NCBI GenBank assembly: GCA_016709875.1
Contig: JADJLZ010000002.1
Coordinates: 248,001-312,000 of the forward strand
Direction of reading: 5' to 3'
Source: Planctomycetota bacterium
Lineage (GTDB): Bacteria; Planctomycetota; UBA1135; GCA-002686595
Length of the DNA: 64,000 bases
In this document: positions 45,593 to 54,238 of the stretch, one piece after another
Numbering within the stretch: the first letter of the stretch is position 1
Layout: every line of letters starts with the position of its first letter
Program-made: the position numbers and the translations under genes
The notes under the pieces: generated by a model
The model's input: only the letters and a program-made list of their open reading frames with translations
What the model was told of the DNA's origin: nothing
Databases searched by the model: none

Positions 45593-46882
45593 ATGGACGA
45601 GGCGCTCCCCCACGTCTTGATCGTCGGCGGCGGGTTCGGCGGTCTAGAGGCAGCGGCGCAGCTCGCGCACGCTCGCGTGCGCGTGACGCTGGTGGACCAG
45701 CGCAACCACCACCTGTTCCAGCCGCTGCTTTACCAGGTCGCGACGGCGGGCCTGGCGATGACCGACATCGCGGTGCCGCTGCGCGGGGTGCTGCGCGACC
45801 AGCGCAACACGACCGTGCTGCTGGCTCGGGCGCGCAGCGTCGATGTCGCGCGACGCACGCTGGAGCTCGAGGACGGTGAACTCGCCTACGACCACCTGGT
45901 CCTCGCGGTCGGCGTGCAGAACCAGTGGTTCGGCAAGGCGCACTGGAGCAAGTTCGCGCTCGGCCTGAAGGACGGCGAGGATGCGCTCAGCGTGCGCGCG
46001 CGGATCCTGCTCGCCTTCGAGGCGGCCGAACGCGCGAGCGACGAGCGCGAACGGAGGCGACAGCTGTGCCTGGTCGTGATCGGGGGTGGTCCGACGGGCG
46101 TGGAACTTGCGGGCGCGCTGGCCGAGATCGCGCGTGTCTCGATGGCGCGCAACTTCCGAAATTTCAGTCCAGAGAGCGCGCGCATCGTGCTGCTCGAGGG
46201 CGGCCCTCGGCTGCTGGGGACCTTTCCCGAGTCGCTCTCCCGCGCTGCGCAGCTCAAGCTCGAGCAGATGGGCGTCGAGGTGCGCTGCTCCTCGCGCGTC
46301 GAGGACCTCGACGCGCAAGGAGTGTTGGTCGGGGGCGCGCGCATCGAGGCCGCGACGGTCCTGTGGGCCGCGGGTGTCGCGGGCACTCCGCTCGTACGCA
46401 CGCTCGGCTGCGAGCTCGACCGGGCGGGGTGCGTCCTGGTCGAACCCGACCTGTCGGTCCCAGGTCACCCGGAAATCCAGGTCATCGGTGACGCGGCAGC
46501 CGTACCTTGGAAGGACGGTCTCGTGCCCGGCATGGCGCCGGGCGCGATGCAGATGGGCCGTCACGCCGCGCGCAATGTAGTGCGGACGCTGCGTGGCGAA
46601 TCGCCGCTTCCTTTCCAGTACAAGGACAAGGGCCTGCTCGCGACCGTCGGCCGTTCGGCCGCGGTCGCGAGGCTCGGGCGCTTCCAGTTCTCCGGTCTCG
46701 TCGCCTGGCTCCTGTGGGCCTTCGTGCACATCTTCTACCTGATCTCGTACCGCAACCGCGCGTTGGTGATGTTCGAGTGGATCTGGCTCTACTTCACGCG
46801 GCAACGCGGTGCGCGCATCATCCTCGCGCGTTCGCGGCCTTCGCAAGCCGACGATCCAGCGAGAACGATCCGCCTCCGCTGA
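45593..46882 (+). CDS. ndh: Type II NADH:quinone oxidoreductase (NDH-2)
   Basis: 429 residues from ATG 45593. Two Rossmann motifs: FAD 'VLIVGGGFGGLEAAAQL' near the N-terminus and NADH 'LVVIGGGPTGVELAGALAE'. 'NHHLFQPLLYQVATAGLAMTDIAVPLR' and 'VIGDAAAVPW...GAMQMGRHAARN' are typical NDH-2 blocks. The C-terminal 'FSGLVAWLLWAFVHIFYLISYRNR' is the membrane-binding amphipathic/hydrophobic region. It passes electrons from NADH to quinone without proton pumping. TAGAGT (45580-45585) lies 7 nt upstream. The 3' end overlaps the convergent doxX-like gene by about 65 bp. Confidence 0.92.
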   Translation: MDEALPHVLIVGGGFGGLEAAAQLAHARVRVTLVDQRNHHLFQPLLYQVATAGLAMTDIAVPLRGVLRDQRNTTVLLARARSVDVARRTLELEDGELAYDHLVLAVGVQNQWFGKAHWSKFALGLKDGEDALSVRARILLAFEAAERASDERERRRQLCLVVIGGGPTGVELAGALAEIARVSMARNFRNFSPESARIVLLEGGPRLLGTFPESLSRAAQLKLEQMGVEVRCSSRVEDLDAQGVLVGGARIEAATVLWAAGVAGTPLVRTLGCELDRAGCVLVEPDLSVPGHPEIQVIGDAAAVPWKDGLVPGMAPGAMQMGRHAARNVVRTLRGESPLPFQYKDKGLLATVGRSAAVARLGRFQFSGLVAWLLWAFVHIFYLISYRNRALVMFEWIWLYFTRQRGARIILARSRPSQADDPARTIRLR

Positions 46883-47324
46883 CGAGCAGCGCGAGCGCCA
46901 TCCCGATCACGAGCAGGTGGTACTCGAAGCCCTCGCCTGCCTGCGCGCCGCTCCAGTTCATGAAGAAGCCGTTGGGCGCGTGCACGGTCGCGACCGCACC
47001 GAGCATCACCGCGATCACGCCCAGCGCCACCGGGCGCGTCGCGAGGCCGAGCAGCAGGAACACCGGCCCGAGCGACTCGATCAGGATCACGAGCGCCGCG
47101 ACGGGCGTCGGGACGCCGATCTTGCCGGTCAGGAAGCCCATCGTTCCCGACCAGCCGTAGCCGCCGAACCAGCCGAGCAGCTTCTGCGCGCCGTGCGGGA
47201 AGAGCACCGCCGCCAGGCCCAGGCGCAGGATCGGACTCGAGAGTTGCGGCGCGCTGGCGAGCACGCGCGCGGGCCAAGAAACATGACTAGTCAAGTGTTG
47301 CGCGGAGGCGAGAGTCGTGTCCAT
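46818..47324 (-). CDS. DoxX-family membrane protein
   Basis: 168 residues from ATG 47322-47324 with four membrane helices. 'ILRLGLAAVLFPHGAQKLLGWFGGYGWSGTMGFL' is the DoxX signature, followed by 'LVILIESLGPVFLLLGLATRPVALGVI' and 'NGFFMNW...FEYHLLVIGMALALLV'. DoxX proteins are linked to thiosulfate:quinone oxidoreductase or, more often, to oxidative and thiol stress. The MarR-family gene ends 13 bp upstream on the same strand. A copy of the MarR operator (47277-47295) lies inside codons ~10-16. A later GTG start, after this operator, is therefore possible. Confidence 0.88.
   Translation of the reverse strand: MDTTLASAQHLTSHVSWPARVLASAPQLSSPILRLGLAAVLFPHGAQKLLGWFGGYGWSGTMGFLTGKIGVPTPVAALVILIESLGPVFLLLGLATRPVALGVIAVMLGAVATVHAPNGFFMNWSGAQAGEGFEYHLLVIGMALALLVSGGGSFSLDRRLAKAANARG
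47277..47295. promoter_or_regulatory. Second copy of the MarR-associated palindrome, inside the doxX reading frame
   Basis: Matches the site at 47835-47853 in 18 of 19 positions, with the same perfect TGACTAGTCA core. It lies 27 bp inside the doxX-like gene as annotated. A bound MarR dimer here could block elongation, or DNA looping between the two sites could strengthen repression. Alternatively doxX starts downstream of it. Confidence 0.6.
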
Positions 47325-47337
47325 GACGGATTCCTTT

Positions 47338-47817
47338 TCAGGGTTGGTGGTTGCGGAGCTTGTCCGCGAGCTCGATGAAGCTGCGGAGTTCCTTGGGGTC
47401 GAAGCAGCCGAAGACCTCGTCCTCGAGCGCATCGATCGGCGCGTCGAAGCGCGTGAGCAGCTGGCGGCCGCGCGGGGTGAGGCTGCACCAGACTTGGCGC
47501 TTGTCCTCGGACGAGCGCTCGCGCTCGACGAGCTTCTTCTTCGCCAGCCGGTCGATCAGGCGCGTGACGCCCGGGGTGCGCTCGATCATGCGCTCGCCAA
47601 TGTCGAGCGTCGGCAGGCCCTGCGCGCCGGCGCCGCGCAGGATGCGCAGCACGTTGTACTGCTGCGCCGTCAGGCCGTCCTCGGTCGCGAAGTGGCGCTC
47701 GAAGCGCGCGCGCACCTCCTCGGCGGCGAGCAGCAGCGCGAGGAAGGCCTCCTGGCGCCGCGAACGCAGCGGCTTCTCCTGGCGGATCGCCTCTCGAACG
47801 CTTCCCTTGCGGCTCAT
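47338..47817 (-). CDS. MarR-family transcriptional regulator
   Basis: 159 residues from ATG 47815-47817. Winged helix: 'LTAQQYNVLRILRGAGAQGLPTLDIGERMIERTPGVTRLIDRLAKKKLVERERSSEDKRQVWCSLTPRGRQLL', including the conserved Asp-Lys-Arg wing. N- and C-terminal helices form the dimer interface. MarR repressors respond to phenolic or oxidant ligands. The promoter has TTGACT (47847-47852) overlapping the palindrome, then a 17-bp spacer to GATGCT (47824-47829), ending 6 nt before the ATG. Autorepression and control of doxX follow from this layout. Confidence 0.9.
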   Translation of the reverse strand: MSRKGSVREAIRQEKPLRSRRQEAFLALLLAAEEVRARFERHFATEDGLTAQQYNVLRILRGAGAQGLPTLDIGERMIERTPGVTRLIDRLAKKKLVERERSSEDKRQVWCSLTPRGRQLLTRFDAPIDALEDEVFGCFDPKELRSFIELADKLRNHQP

Positions 47818-47834
47818 TCCCCTAGCATCGCCAC

Positions 47835-47853
47835 AGATACATGACTAGTCAAG
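47835..47853. promoter_or_regulatory. MarR operator overlapping the -35 of the marR-doxX promoter
   Basis: The 10-bp perfect palindrome TGACTAGTCA lies within a 19-bp segment that is repeated 558 bp away at 47277-47295. It covers the TTGACT -35 element of the marR-like gene (minus strand), which is the usual place for a repressor site. Confidence 0.65.
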
Positions 47854-47895
47854 CAATAATCCAGAAGCAGGCCGGGGACTCCCCCGGCCGTCTCC

Positions 47896-50130
47896 TCAGA
47901 GCTGGCCCTGGTCGAGCAGGTACTGCACCAGCGTGCCGAGCGCCTCGGGCGGGTTGGTGGGCTGCGAGTTGCCGAGCTGATCCTCGCTGGAAAGCCCGTG
48001 GCAGGCGGTGCAGGTGCGCACCTCGCCGGGCTGGAAGGTGAGCCAGTAGCGCTCGCGCACGACACCCGTGCCCTCGTCGTCGGTGAGCTGCCAGGAGACT
48101 GCGCGCTGCGCGGGCACGAGCGCCGCCATCGAGCCGTCGCTGCCCAGGTGCACGCTCCCCGGTGGCCCTGAGGGGTTCGGCGGGTTGGCGCCGAAGCCAT
48201 CGTGCGCGGGCTGCGCGAGCACGCGCCGGCCCGGGATCGGCTGCGGCCCCCCCATCGTCAGGCCGCGCACCTGGTCGCCCTGGAAGAACTGCAGGTGCGT
48301 CACGTCGTAGACCGTGCCGTTCGTGCCGAGCGTTTCGGTGCCGGTGCCCGTGATGCGCAGGTTGTAGGGCTGCTGGCGGTCGTTGCTGTCGCGGCGCGTG
48401 ACGTTGCGGCTGATGAGCAGCGCGAGATCGTGCGCGCGCAGGTAGTTCTGCAACTGCGTGAGCGTGACGCCCTTCTGCGCAAGGATCGTCTGTTCGGGAG
48501 TGTCGAGCGAAGCTCCCGGGGTCGGCGGCACGGGCCGCGGGCGCACCTCGCAGGGCCACAGCTCCCACAGCGGGCCGTCGTAGGTGACGAGCGCATAGGG
48601 GTCGTACCACTGGACCTGCTTGCGGATGCCGCTGGTGAGCGAGCGCCCCGCGCGCCAGTAGGCGCCGCTTGCGACAAGCTCCTTCAGCAGGAACTTGTAG
48701 CGCGGATTGGGATGGGTCTGGGAACCCAGGTTGCCCGCCTGCTGTGTGGTGTTCGCGTGCGACACGATCCACTGTCCGTCGGAAAGCGGCAGCGGGCTGC
48801 GGTACATGCCCGAGTGCTGGTGGCTCGGTGTCGGATCGAAGTTCGCGGTGTCGGGGTGGGTGATCCAGTCGACGGTCATCTGCCCGGCGCTGACGCCGGG
48901 CGCACCGTGGATGCGCACGATCTGGCCCGCGCCGTGCGTGAAGAACTCGGGCGCGTTGGTCGCGAAGTAGGTGCCGGGATCGCGCGGGTCCTCGCGCAGC
49001 TGCATCACGTTGAAGGCCTGGTTGTGGTTGGCGGTGGTCGGCCCCATGAAGAGCTGCGAGACGATGCTCGGATCGTCGTAGCGCGTGTAGGGCACGTAGT
49101 TGTGCAGTTCGTGGCGGCCGATGTGGTTGAGCGTCTCCATCGCCGTGCCGTTCTGGTTGATCATCCAGGGGAAGAAGTGGTTCGTCTCCGAACCCACCAG
49201 GTAGGGTTCCCAGCCGTTGAGCTCGCCGGTGTAGCCGGACCCCTGCACGCTGACGTAGTCGAGCCACTGGGGGCGCGGCTCGGGGAAGACCTCGTCGTTG
49301 TTGCCCGTGCTCGTCGCGTTCACGTCCTCGCTCGTGTAGTTGAACGTGCCGAACTGGTCGCAGTTGCAGATGTTGTCGTCGTCGGCCTGCTGGTCGCGCA
49401 CGAGGTGGTCCCAGCGCGAGAAGATCACGCGCCCGAAGCTGTCGACAGAGATCCCGAAGTCCCCCGAAGGCGAGTGGTCGAGCAGTACCAGCGCGCCCGA
49501 GCCCGGATCGAGCTTCCACAGGCCGGAGGGCGCGGGCGCTTCCTCGTACTCATCGAGCTGCGGGTACAGGTGCGCCGCGCCGTTGCGCGGGCGGTCCGTG
49601 GAGAAGAGGATCTCGTCGTCGCTCGCGTAGGCTGGGCTGACGTTGTTGTAGTTGCTCGGCTGGTTGGGGACGAGCGTGATCACGGGCGTGTCCTGAACAC
49701 CCAGGCCCGTGATCTCGTACATCTGCCAGTGGCTGTTCTCCGACTGGAACTGCGCGGGTGAACCGATCGCCATGCTGAAGAGCGCCCTGGTGCCGCTCCA
49801 ATGCACGCAAGGTTCGCGCACCGCGATCGAGTTCGCTCCTTGCAGACCTTCCTCGCCGTAGCCCGCGGCCTGCGTCAGGTTCTTCAAGCTGCCGTCGGGG
49901 TAGCGGATCCACAGGTCACCGCCGCGCGGCGCCGCGCCGATCCCCGGCAACTGGTTGCCGAAGCTCGAAGTGATCGTCGCAAAGTCCGCGCTCTGCGGAA
50001 CCTGCGTGCAGAAGAGCAGAGGATAGGTCGTCGTGACCATGCTCATGCCGCCCGAACCTCCGCCACTGCAGCCAGCCGCGAAAAACGCGAGCGTGGCCAC
50101 GAAGCTTGCGCCCCAATGCTGCCTGGACAT
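47896..50130 (-). CDS. Hydrazine-synthase-alpha-like lipoprotein with C-terminal haem c motif
   Basis: 744 residues from ATG 50128-50130 with GGGAGG upstream. Lipobox 'FVATLAFFAAGC' is followed by 'SGGGSGG'. The middle is a WD40/TolB-like propeller ('GGDLWIRYPDGSLKNLT', 'ASDDEILFSTDRPRNG', 'VDSFGRVIFSRWDHL') resembling the HzsA middle domain found in many non-anammox planctomycete proteins. Near the end 'GEVRTCTACHGLSS' is a CxxCH haem-attachment site, single in this protein. It is probably a membrane-anchored periplasmic redox or sensor protein. Hydrazine synthesis should not be inferred, because no other anammox gene is present. Confidence 0.7.
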   Translation of the reverse strand: MSRQHWGASFVATLAFFAAGCSGGGSGGMSMVTTTYPLLFCTQVPQSADFATITSSFGNQLPGIGAAPRGGDLWIRYPDGSLKNLTQAAGYGEEGLQGANSIAVREPCVHWSGTRALFSMAIGSPAQFQSENSHWQMYEITGLGVQDTPVITLVPNQPSNYNNVSPAYASDDEILFSTDRPRNGAAHLYPQLDEYEEAPAPSGLWKLDPGSGALVLLDHSPSGDFGISVDSFGRVIFSRWDHLVRDQQADDDNICNCDQFGTFNYTSEDVNATSTGNNDEVFPEPRPQWLDYVSVQGSGYTGELNGWEPYLVGSETNHFFPWMINQNGTAMETLNHIGRHELHNYVPYTRYDDPSIVSQLFMGPTTANHNQAFNVMQLREDPRDPGTYFATNAPEFFTHGAGQIVRIHGAPGVSAGQMTVDWITHPDTANFDPTPSHQHSGMYRSPLPLSDGQWIVSHANTTQQAGNLGSQTHPNPRYKFLLKELVASGAYWRAGRSLTSGIRKQVQWYDPYALVTYDGPLWELWPCEVRPRPVPPTPGASLDTPEQTILAQKGVTLTQLQNYLRAHDLALLISRNVTRRDSNDRQQPYNLRITGTGTETLGTNGTVYDVTHLQFFQGDQVRGLTMGGPQPIPGRRVLAQPAHDGFGANPPNPSGPPGSVHLGSDGSMAALVPAQRAVSWQLTDDEGTGVVRERYWLTFQPGEVRTCTACHGLSSEDQLGNSQPTNPPEALGTLVQYLLDQGQL

Positions 50131-50218
50131 CCTGCCTCCCGCGTACTGCCAGCGGACGGCTGCCTGCCGCCCGCAAACTCCTGCTCGACTGCCGCACCTG
50201 ATCTCGGCCGAGCGAACG

Positions 50219-50237
50219 CGCAATCTTGAGAATTGCG
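50219..50237. promoter_or_regulatory. Small dyad upstream of the haem lipoprotein gene
   Basis: CGCAAT (50219-50224) and ATTGCG (50232-50237) around a 7-nt spacer, in the only AT-richer part of the 208-bp gap 50131-50338. This could be an operator or promoter region for the minus-strand gene at 50130. The rest of the gap shows no gene. Confidence 0.3.
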
Positions 50238-50338
50238 AGTTCCTTCAGGGCCACAACCGCGCGCGGAGAACCTTCGCCCTGCCAGGCGAGCTCGATTCTG
50301 GAGCAAGGGCGCGGGGCCGCAAGCCGCGCACTGCGGAA

Positions 50339-51931
50339 TCAGGGATCGATGCGGAAACGTAATCCGGCGCTGAGAGCGCTCCCGCCCTGTGCGGCCGCGT
50401 CGCGGTACCAGTACTGCGCGAACGCGTACGTGCCCGGAAGCAGTCCGGTGTTGCCCGTGGCGAGCATCGCGTTGAAGTCGAGTGCGAACCTGCCCGAGCA
50501 GTCGTAGACGTTCGGCGTTCCACCGCTGTCGATCAGCGTGGAGCGATGCACCGGCGGCTGTATGTAGAGCGTGCCACTCGCAAAGGGAATACTCGCCGGG
50601 GCATGGCTCCACAGCAGCGCACCCGCGTGGTGGCTCGCGACCTGCGCGGCCTCGATGTGGAACGGAAGGCTTTCGCTGAAGCCCGCGTCGCCCGTCGCGT
50701 CGATGGCGACGCTGCAACCGTAGGAGTTTGGAGAGGGCGTGCCGTAGACGAGCGGCGAGGGTGCATAGCGCATCACGCTCACCTTCCTCGACTGGCTGCC
50801 GTCGATGAACGCGACGTAGGGAACGTCGTTCCCGTCGAGCGCGAGCGCGAGATAGTCCGCGACATCCGGCGTGAAGCCGTGCTGGCCGACGAGCGTCCAC
50901 TGCGCGCCGTCGAAACGCCGCACGGCGGCGCGCAAGCCGAGGTCGAACAGCTCGTAGGCGATGTACGGACGATCCTGGCTGTCGAAGCACAGCGAGAGCC
51001 ACTGACGCCAGGTCTCGCTCTCCACCGCGGGCCTGTCCGTGTCGCTCGCCGAGCCCCCGACCTGGACCCAGCTCGCGCCGTCGAAGCGCATCACGACGAG
51101 CTTGTCGTGGAAGCGGTAGTAGGCGACGTAGAGGTGATCGTGGTGGTCGATCGCCAGCACGAGGTTTGCGACGCTCTGTGGACTGAAGCCCGGGATTCCG
51201 ACGGTACTCCAGCTCGCACTGGAGGGGTCATAGCGCATCACCGTGGCCTTGCCCTCGCCCTGCGCGTCCAGGAAGCGGCGGTCGGCGTAGGCCGCATAGA
51301 GCACGCCCTGGGAATCGAAGGCGAGCGTGTTGTAGCTCGACGGCTCCGACGTGATCCCGCGCGTCCCGACGAACTCCCACACGCCGCTGCTCGAGTTGAA
51401 GCGCATCACACTCGGCCTGTCGCGCGGTGTCGTGCCGCGATCGGCGAAGGCCGCATAGGGAACGCCGTTCGCATCGAGCGCGAGCGCCGTGTAGTGCGCC
51501 TGGTCCGGGCTCGCCGCATTCGGTCCGACGCTCGTCCAGGTCGAGGCGCCGTTGGCGATGCGCCGCACCGAGAGCCTGCCGCCCACGCCGTAGTCGCGGC
51601 TGGCGAGGTAGAGGTTCCCGGTCGCGTCGAAACGCAGCGGGTCGTACCAGGCATCCGCGATGGTCGCCTGGCCCGGCGTGCCGATCGAGGACCAACTCGT
51701 GCCGTCGAAACGCTGCACGCCCGCGTGCCCGCCGAGCCCCGTCTGGTCCTGGTACGCGACGCACACCTTGCCCTGCGGATCAAAGGTCAGCTGGGTGCAG
51801 ACGGAGACCCCCGTGCTGATCCCAGGCGAACCGACGTACTCCCACGCGGTCGTGGTCTGGGCGCCAAGTGGTGCGCCGAGGAAGACGACGAAACTAGCCC
51901 GGCGAAGCGCGCTGAACGGTCGATGGCTCAT
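50339..51931 (-). CDS. Secreted beta-propeller-repeat protein
   Basis: 530 residues from ATG 51929-51931; a second ATG seven codons upstream is possible. Signal peptide ends near 'FLGAPLGAQ'. Seven or so repeats of about 55 residues share 'YTALALDANGVPYAAFADRG', 'YNTLAFDSQGVLYAAYADRR' and 'LVLAIDHHDHLYVAYYRF', with 'VMRFDGASWVQVG' strands, typical of a seven-bladed propeller. The last ~130 residues form a separate beta domain with 'YGCSVAIDATGDAG' and 'FAQYWYRDAAAQGGSALSAG'. The tail is reminiscent of, but different from, the Cys-rich C-terminal domain found elsewhere in the window. Probably a cell-surface protein; no catalytic motif seen. Confidence 0.7.
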   Translation of the reverse strand: MSHRPFSALRRASFVVFLGAPLGAQTTTAWEYVGSPGISTGVSVCTQLTFDPQGKVCVAYQDQTGLGGHAGVQRFDGTSWSSIGTPGQATIADAWYDPLRFDATGNLYLASRDYGVGGRLSVRRIANGASTWTSVGPNAASPDQAHYTALALDANGVPYAAFADRGTTPRDRPSVMRFNSSSGVWEFVGTRGITSEPSSYNTLAFDSQGVLYAAYADRRFLDAQGEGKATVMRYDPSSASWSTVGIPGFSPQSVANLVLAIDHHDHLYVAYYRFHDKLVVMRFDGASWVQVGGSASDTDRPAVESETWRQWLSLCFDSQDRPYIAYELFDLGLRAAVRRFDGAQWTLVGQHGFTPDVADYLALALDGNDVPYVAFIDGSQSRKVSVMRYAPSPLVYGTPSPNSYGCSVAIDATGDAGFSESLPFHIEAAQVASHHAGALLWSHAPASIPFASGTLYIQPPVHRSTLIDSGGTPNVYDCSGRFALDFNAMLATGNTGLLPGTYAFAQYWYRDAAAQGGSALSAGLRFRIDP

Positions 51932-52032
51932 GTTGTGATCCTGCTGCCGCATCCGCCGCGGGAGTTCGGTTCGTGCCGGCCGGTCCGATGCATTGTAGGA
52001 AGCCCCCCCTCGCGCGCTACGATGTCGTCCTC

Positions 52033-52308
52033 ATGAGTGAACGCATCCACGACGCACCTCACGGACAGAACCTCGTGATCCAGACGCGCTCCGGCCGCGT
52101 GATCATCGGCAGATTCGACAGTGCAGGTCCCTTCGAAATTCTGCTGCACGACTGCGACGTGTACGAACCGCAACCTGGCACGGATCCCGAACCCTACATC
52201 CAGGAGACGGCGACCTACGGCGTCGACGTGAAGCAGCGAGATTTTTCGCTCCCGACAGCGGAGGTCGTGCGCTGGCGCAGGCTCGGGGACATCCAGAAGA
52301 TCGCCTAG
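52033..52308 (+). CDS. Small protein with a possible Sm/LSM-like fold
   Basis: 91 residues from ATG 52033. 'QNLVIQTRSGRVIIGRFDSAGPFEILLHDCDVYE' has the strand-Gly-strand pattern seen in Sm-like domains ('v.l..G..i.G.f....f...L.d.'), and 'RRLGDIQKIA' could be the final strand. This is weak, fold-level similarity only; it could equally be another small beta-barrel. TACGAT (52018-52023) lies 9 nt upstream. The FIST gene starts 10 bp after the stop, so the two probably form an operon. Confidence 0.55.
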   Translation: MSERIHDAPHGQNLVIQTRSGRVIIGRFDSAGPFEILLHDCDVYEPQPGTDPEPYIQETATYGVDVKQRDFSLPTAEVVRWRRLGDIQKIA

Positions 52309-52317
52309 CGTCGCCCC

Positions 52318-53511
52318 ATGGACGCGCCCCTCTTCTCCAGCGCGCTCTCGCGCGAGACCGACGCGAAGGCTGCGATCGAAGCGGCCGCTCGCGAACTGAT
52401 GCACGGGTTGCGCGGCTACAAGCCCGACTTGCTCTCGGTCTTCGTCTCGCACCACCACGGCAGCGCGATCGAGCATCTCGGCCAGGAGTTGCACCACCGC
52501 ACGGGCGCGCGGCACGTGATCGGCTGCACGGGCGAGAGCATCGTCGGTTCGACGGTGGAGGTCGAAGGCGGTCCGGCGCTCTCGCTCTGGGCCGGCGTGC
52601 TGCCGCGCACCGAGGTGCGCCCGTTCACGGTCGAGGTCGGCCAGACGGATTCCGGCACGCTCGCGTTCTCCGCGCTGCCCGAGGTGATCGACCGCTCGCG
52701 CGCGAGCCTGCTGCTGCTCGGCGATCCCTTCGCCTTTCCCGCCAGTCCGTATCTCGAGATCCTGAACAGCGAACTCCCCGGCGTCGAGTGCATCGGCGGC
52801 ATGGCGAGCGGCGGTTCCGGCCCTGGCCAGAACCTCGTCTTCACCGAGCACGGCATCGCCGACGCGGCCGCGATCGGGGTCGTGATCGAGGGCGAGATCG
52901 AGGTGCGTTCGATCGTGAGCCAGGGCTGCCGGCCGATCGGAAAGCCCTGGGTCATCACGGCCTGCAAGGACAACTTCGTGCTGAGGCTCGGGGCGAAGAA
53001 GTCGCTCGAGGTGCTGATGGAGACGATGAGCTCGCTCTCCGACGCCGAGCGCGAGCGCTTCTCGCGCCAGCCCTTCCTCGGCCTCGCGATCGATCCGCGC
53101 AAGAGTGTCTTCACGCGCGGCGACTTCCTCGTGCGTGGCCTGATGGGCATCGACCCGCAGCAGGGCGCGATCGCTGTCGGCGACGGATCGATCCGCGTCG
53201 GCATGACGGTGCAGTTCCTCGTGCGCGACGCGCAGACTGCCGGCGAGGACCTCGTGCACCTGATGCAGGAGCGCGCCAGCGGCGCGACCGGCGCGCCGGA
53301 GAACCAGGGCGCGCTGCTCTTCTCGTGCAACGGCCGCGGCGTGCGCATGTTCGGCAGCGAGAACCACGACATCGGCTGCGTGCAATCGGTCTTCGAGAAG
53401 CCCGTGCCCGCGGCCGGCTTCTTCGCGGCGGGCGAGATCGGCCCGGTCGGCGGGCACAACTTCGTCCACGGCTTCACCGCCAGCGTGGCGCTCTTCCGCG
53501 CGCGCTCCTAG
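52318..53511 (+). CDS. FIST-domain signal-transduction protein
   Basis: 397 residues. FIST N-terminal domain (~25-220): 'DLLSVFVSHHHGSAIEHLG', 'HVIGCTGESIVGS', 'ECIGGMASGGSGPGQNLVF'. FIST_C domain (~225-375): 'SQGCRPIGKPWVITACKDNFVLRLGAKKSLEVL', 'ALLFSCNGRGVRMFG', 'PAAGFFAAGEIGPVGGHNFVHGF'. FIST domains are proposed small-ligand (amino-acid) sensors, here as a stand-alone protein without an output domain. Cytoplasmic. Convergent with the acyltransferase gene, the stops overlapping by 4 bp. Confidence 0.9.
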   Translation: MDAPLFSSALSRETDAKAAIEAAARELMHGLRGYKPDLLSVFVSHHHGSAIEHLGQELHHRTGARHVIGCTGESIVGSTVEVEGGPALSLWAGVLPRTEVRPFTVEVGQTDSGTLAFSALPEVIDRSRASLLLLGDPFAFPASPYLEILNSELPGVECIGGMASGGSGPGQNLVFTEHGIADAAAIGVVIEGEIEVRSIVSQGCRPIGKPWVITACKDNFVLRLGAKKSLEVLMETMSSLSDAERERFSRQPFLGLAIDPRKSVFTRGDFLVRGLMGIDPQQGAIAVGDGSIRVGMTVQFLVRDAQTAGEDLVHLMQERASGATGAPENQGALLFSCNGRGVRMFGSENHDIGCVQSVFEKPVPAAGFFAAGEIGPVGGHNFVHGFTASVALFRARS

Positions 53512-54119
53512 CCGCTGCGCGCGGGCGGCTCGCGCAGCGCGCTCTTGAGCACCTTGGCGGGATTCCCCCAGCAGATGCTGTCGCCGGGCAAGTCGCCCGT
53601 CACGATCGAGCCGGCGGAGACTGTGCTGCCCGTGCCGATCGTGACGCCCTTCAGCACGATCACGCCGATCGCGATCCAGACGTTCTCGCCGATCGCGACC
53701 GGCGCCGCCTCGTAGCGCTCGCGCGCGTTCGGGTCGGTGCCGTGGAAGTCCGAGTCCATCAACCGGCAGTCGCCGAGCAAGCAGCGGTCGCCGACGGAAA
53801 TCGAAGCATGGCAGCCAAAGCGCGTGCCGTTGAGCAACACGCGGTTGCCGACCGTGATCACGGCCTCGGGCGTGCTCGTCCAGGGCGTGACGGTCTCGCC
53901 GATGGTGACGTCGTCGCCGAACACGACGCGCCCGGGTCCCTGCAGGCGCAATCGTCCGCCGGCCGTGATGCGAAGGTTGCGCCCGCACTCGACGCGCCGG
54001 CCGAGCAGGTGGCAGCGCCAGATCGCGAGCTTCCCGCGCAGGAGCTCCATCAGGACGCGCAGCGCCTTGCCCGGTTCGGCTCGCGCCTGCGCGAACCTGC
54101 TCGTGGTGGACTCGACCAT
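53508..54119 (-). CDS. Hexapeptide-repeat acyltransferase (LbetaH, NodL/WbbJ-like)
   Basis: 203 residues from ATG 54117-54119. Left-handed beta-helix repeats: 'GRLRLQGPGRVVFGDDVTIG', 'AVITVGNRVLLNGTRFGCHASISVGDRCLLGDCRL', 'VAIGENVWIAIGVIVLKGVTIGTGSTVSAGSIV'. The final 'NPAKVLK' is the usual end of NodL/LacA/WbbJ-type transferases, and 'DSDFHG' provides the catalytic His. It probably O-acetylates a sugar in envelope polysaccharide. TAGGAT (54132-54137, minus strand) lies 12 nt upstream. Confidence 0.87.
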   Translation of the reverse strand: MVESTTSRFAQARAEPGKALRVLMELLRGKLAIWRCHLLGRRVECGRNLRITAGGRLRLQGPGRVVFGDDVTIGETVTPWTSTPEAVITVGNRVLLNGTRFGCHASISVGDRCLLGDCRLMDSDFHGTDPNARERYEAAPVAIGENVWIAIGVIVLKGVTIGTGSTVSAGSIVTGDLPGDSICWGNPAKVLKSALREPPARSG

Positions 54120-54238
54120 GCCGATCGCACCATCCTACGCACGCCGAGGAGCACGGAACACACCCGCCCGGCGAGCGCGCAGGACCTTTGTCCTTGACGG
54201 ATCCGGTGCACCCGCCTCTGCTGCAAGATGGGTACACC

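Noticed and set aside
47896..50130. Evidence for anammox (hydrazine synthase)
   Set aside because: A single HzsA-like propeller protein occurs in many non-anammox planctomycetes, and no other Hzs or Hdh gene is present here.
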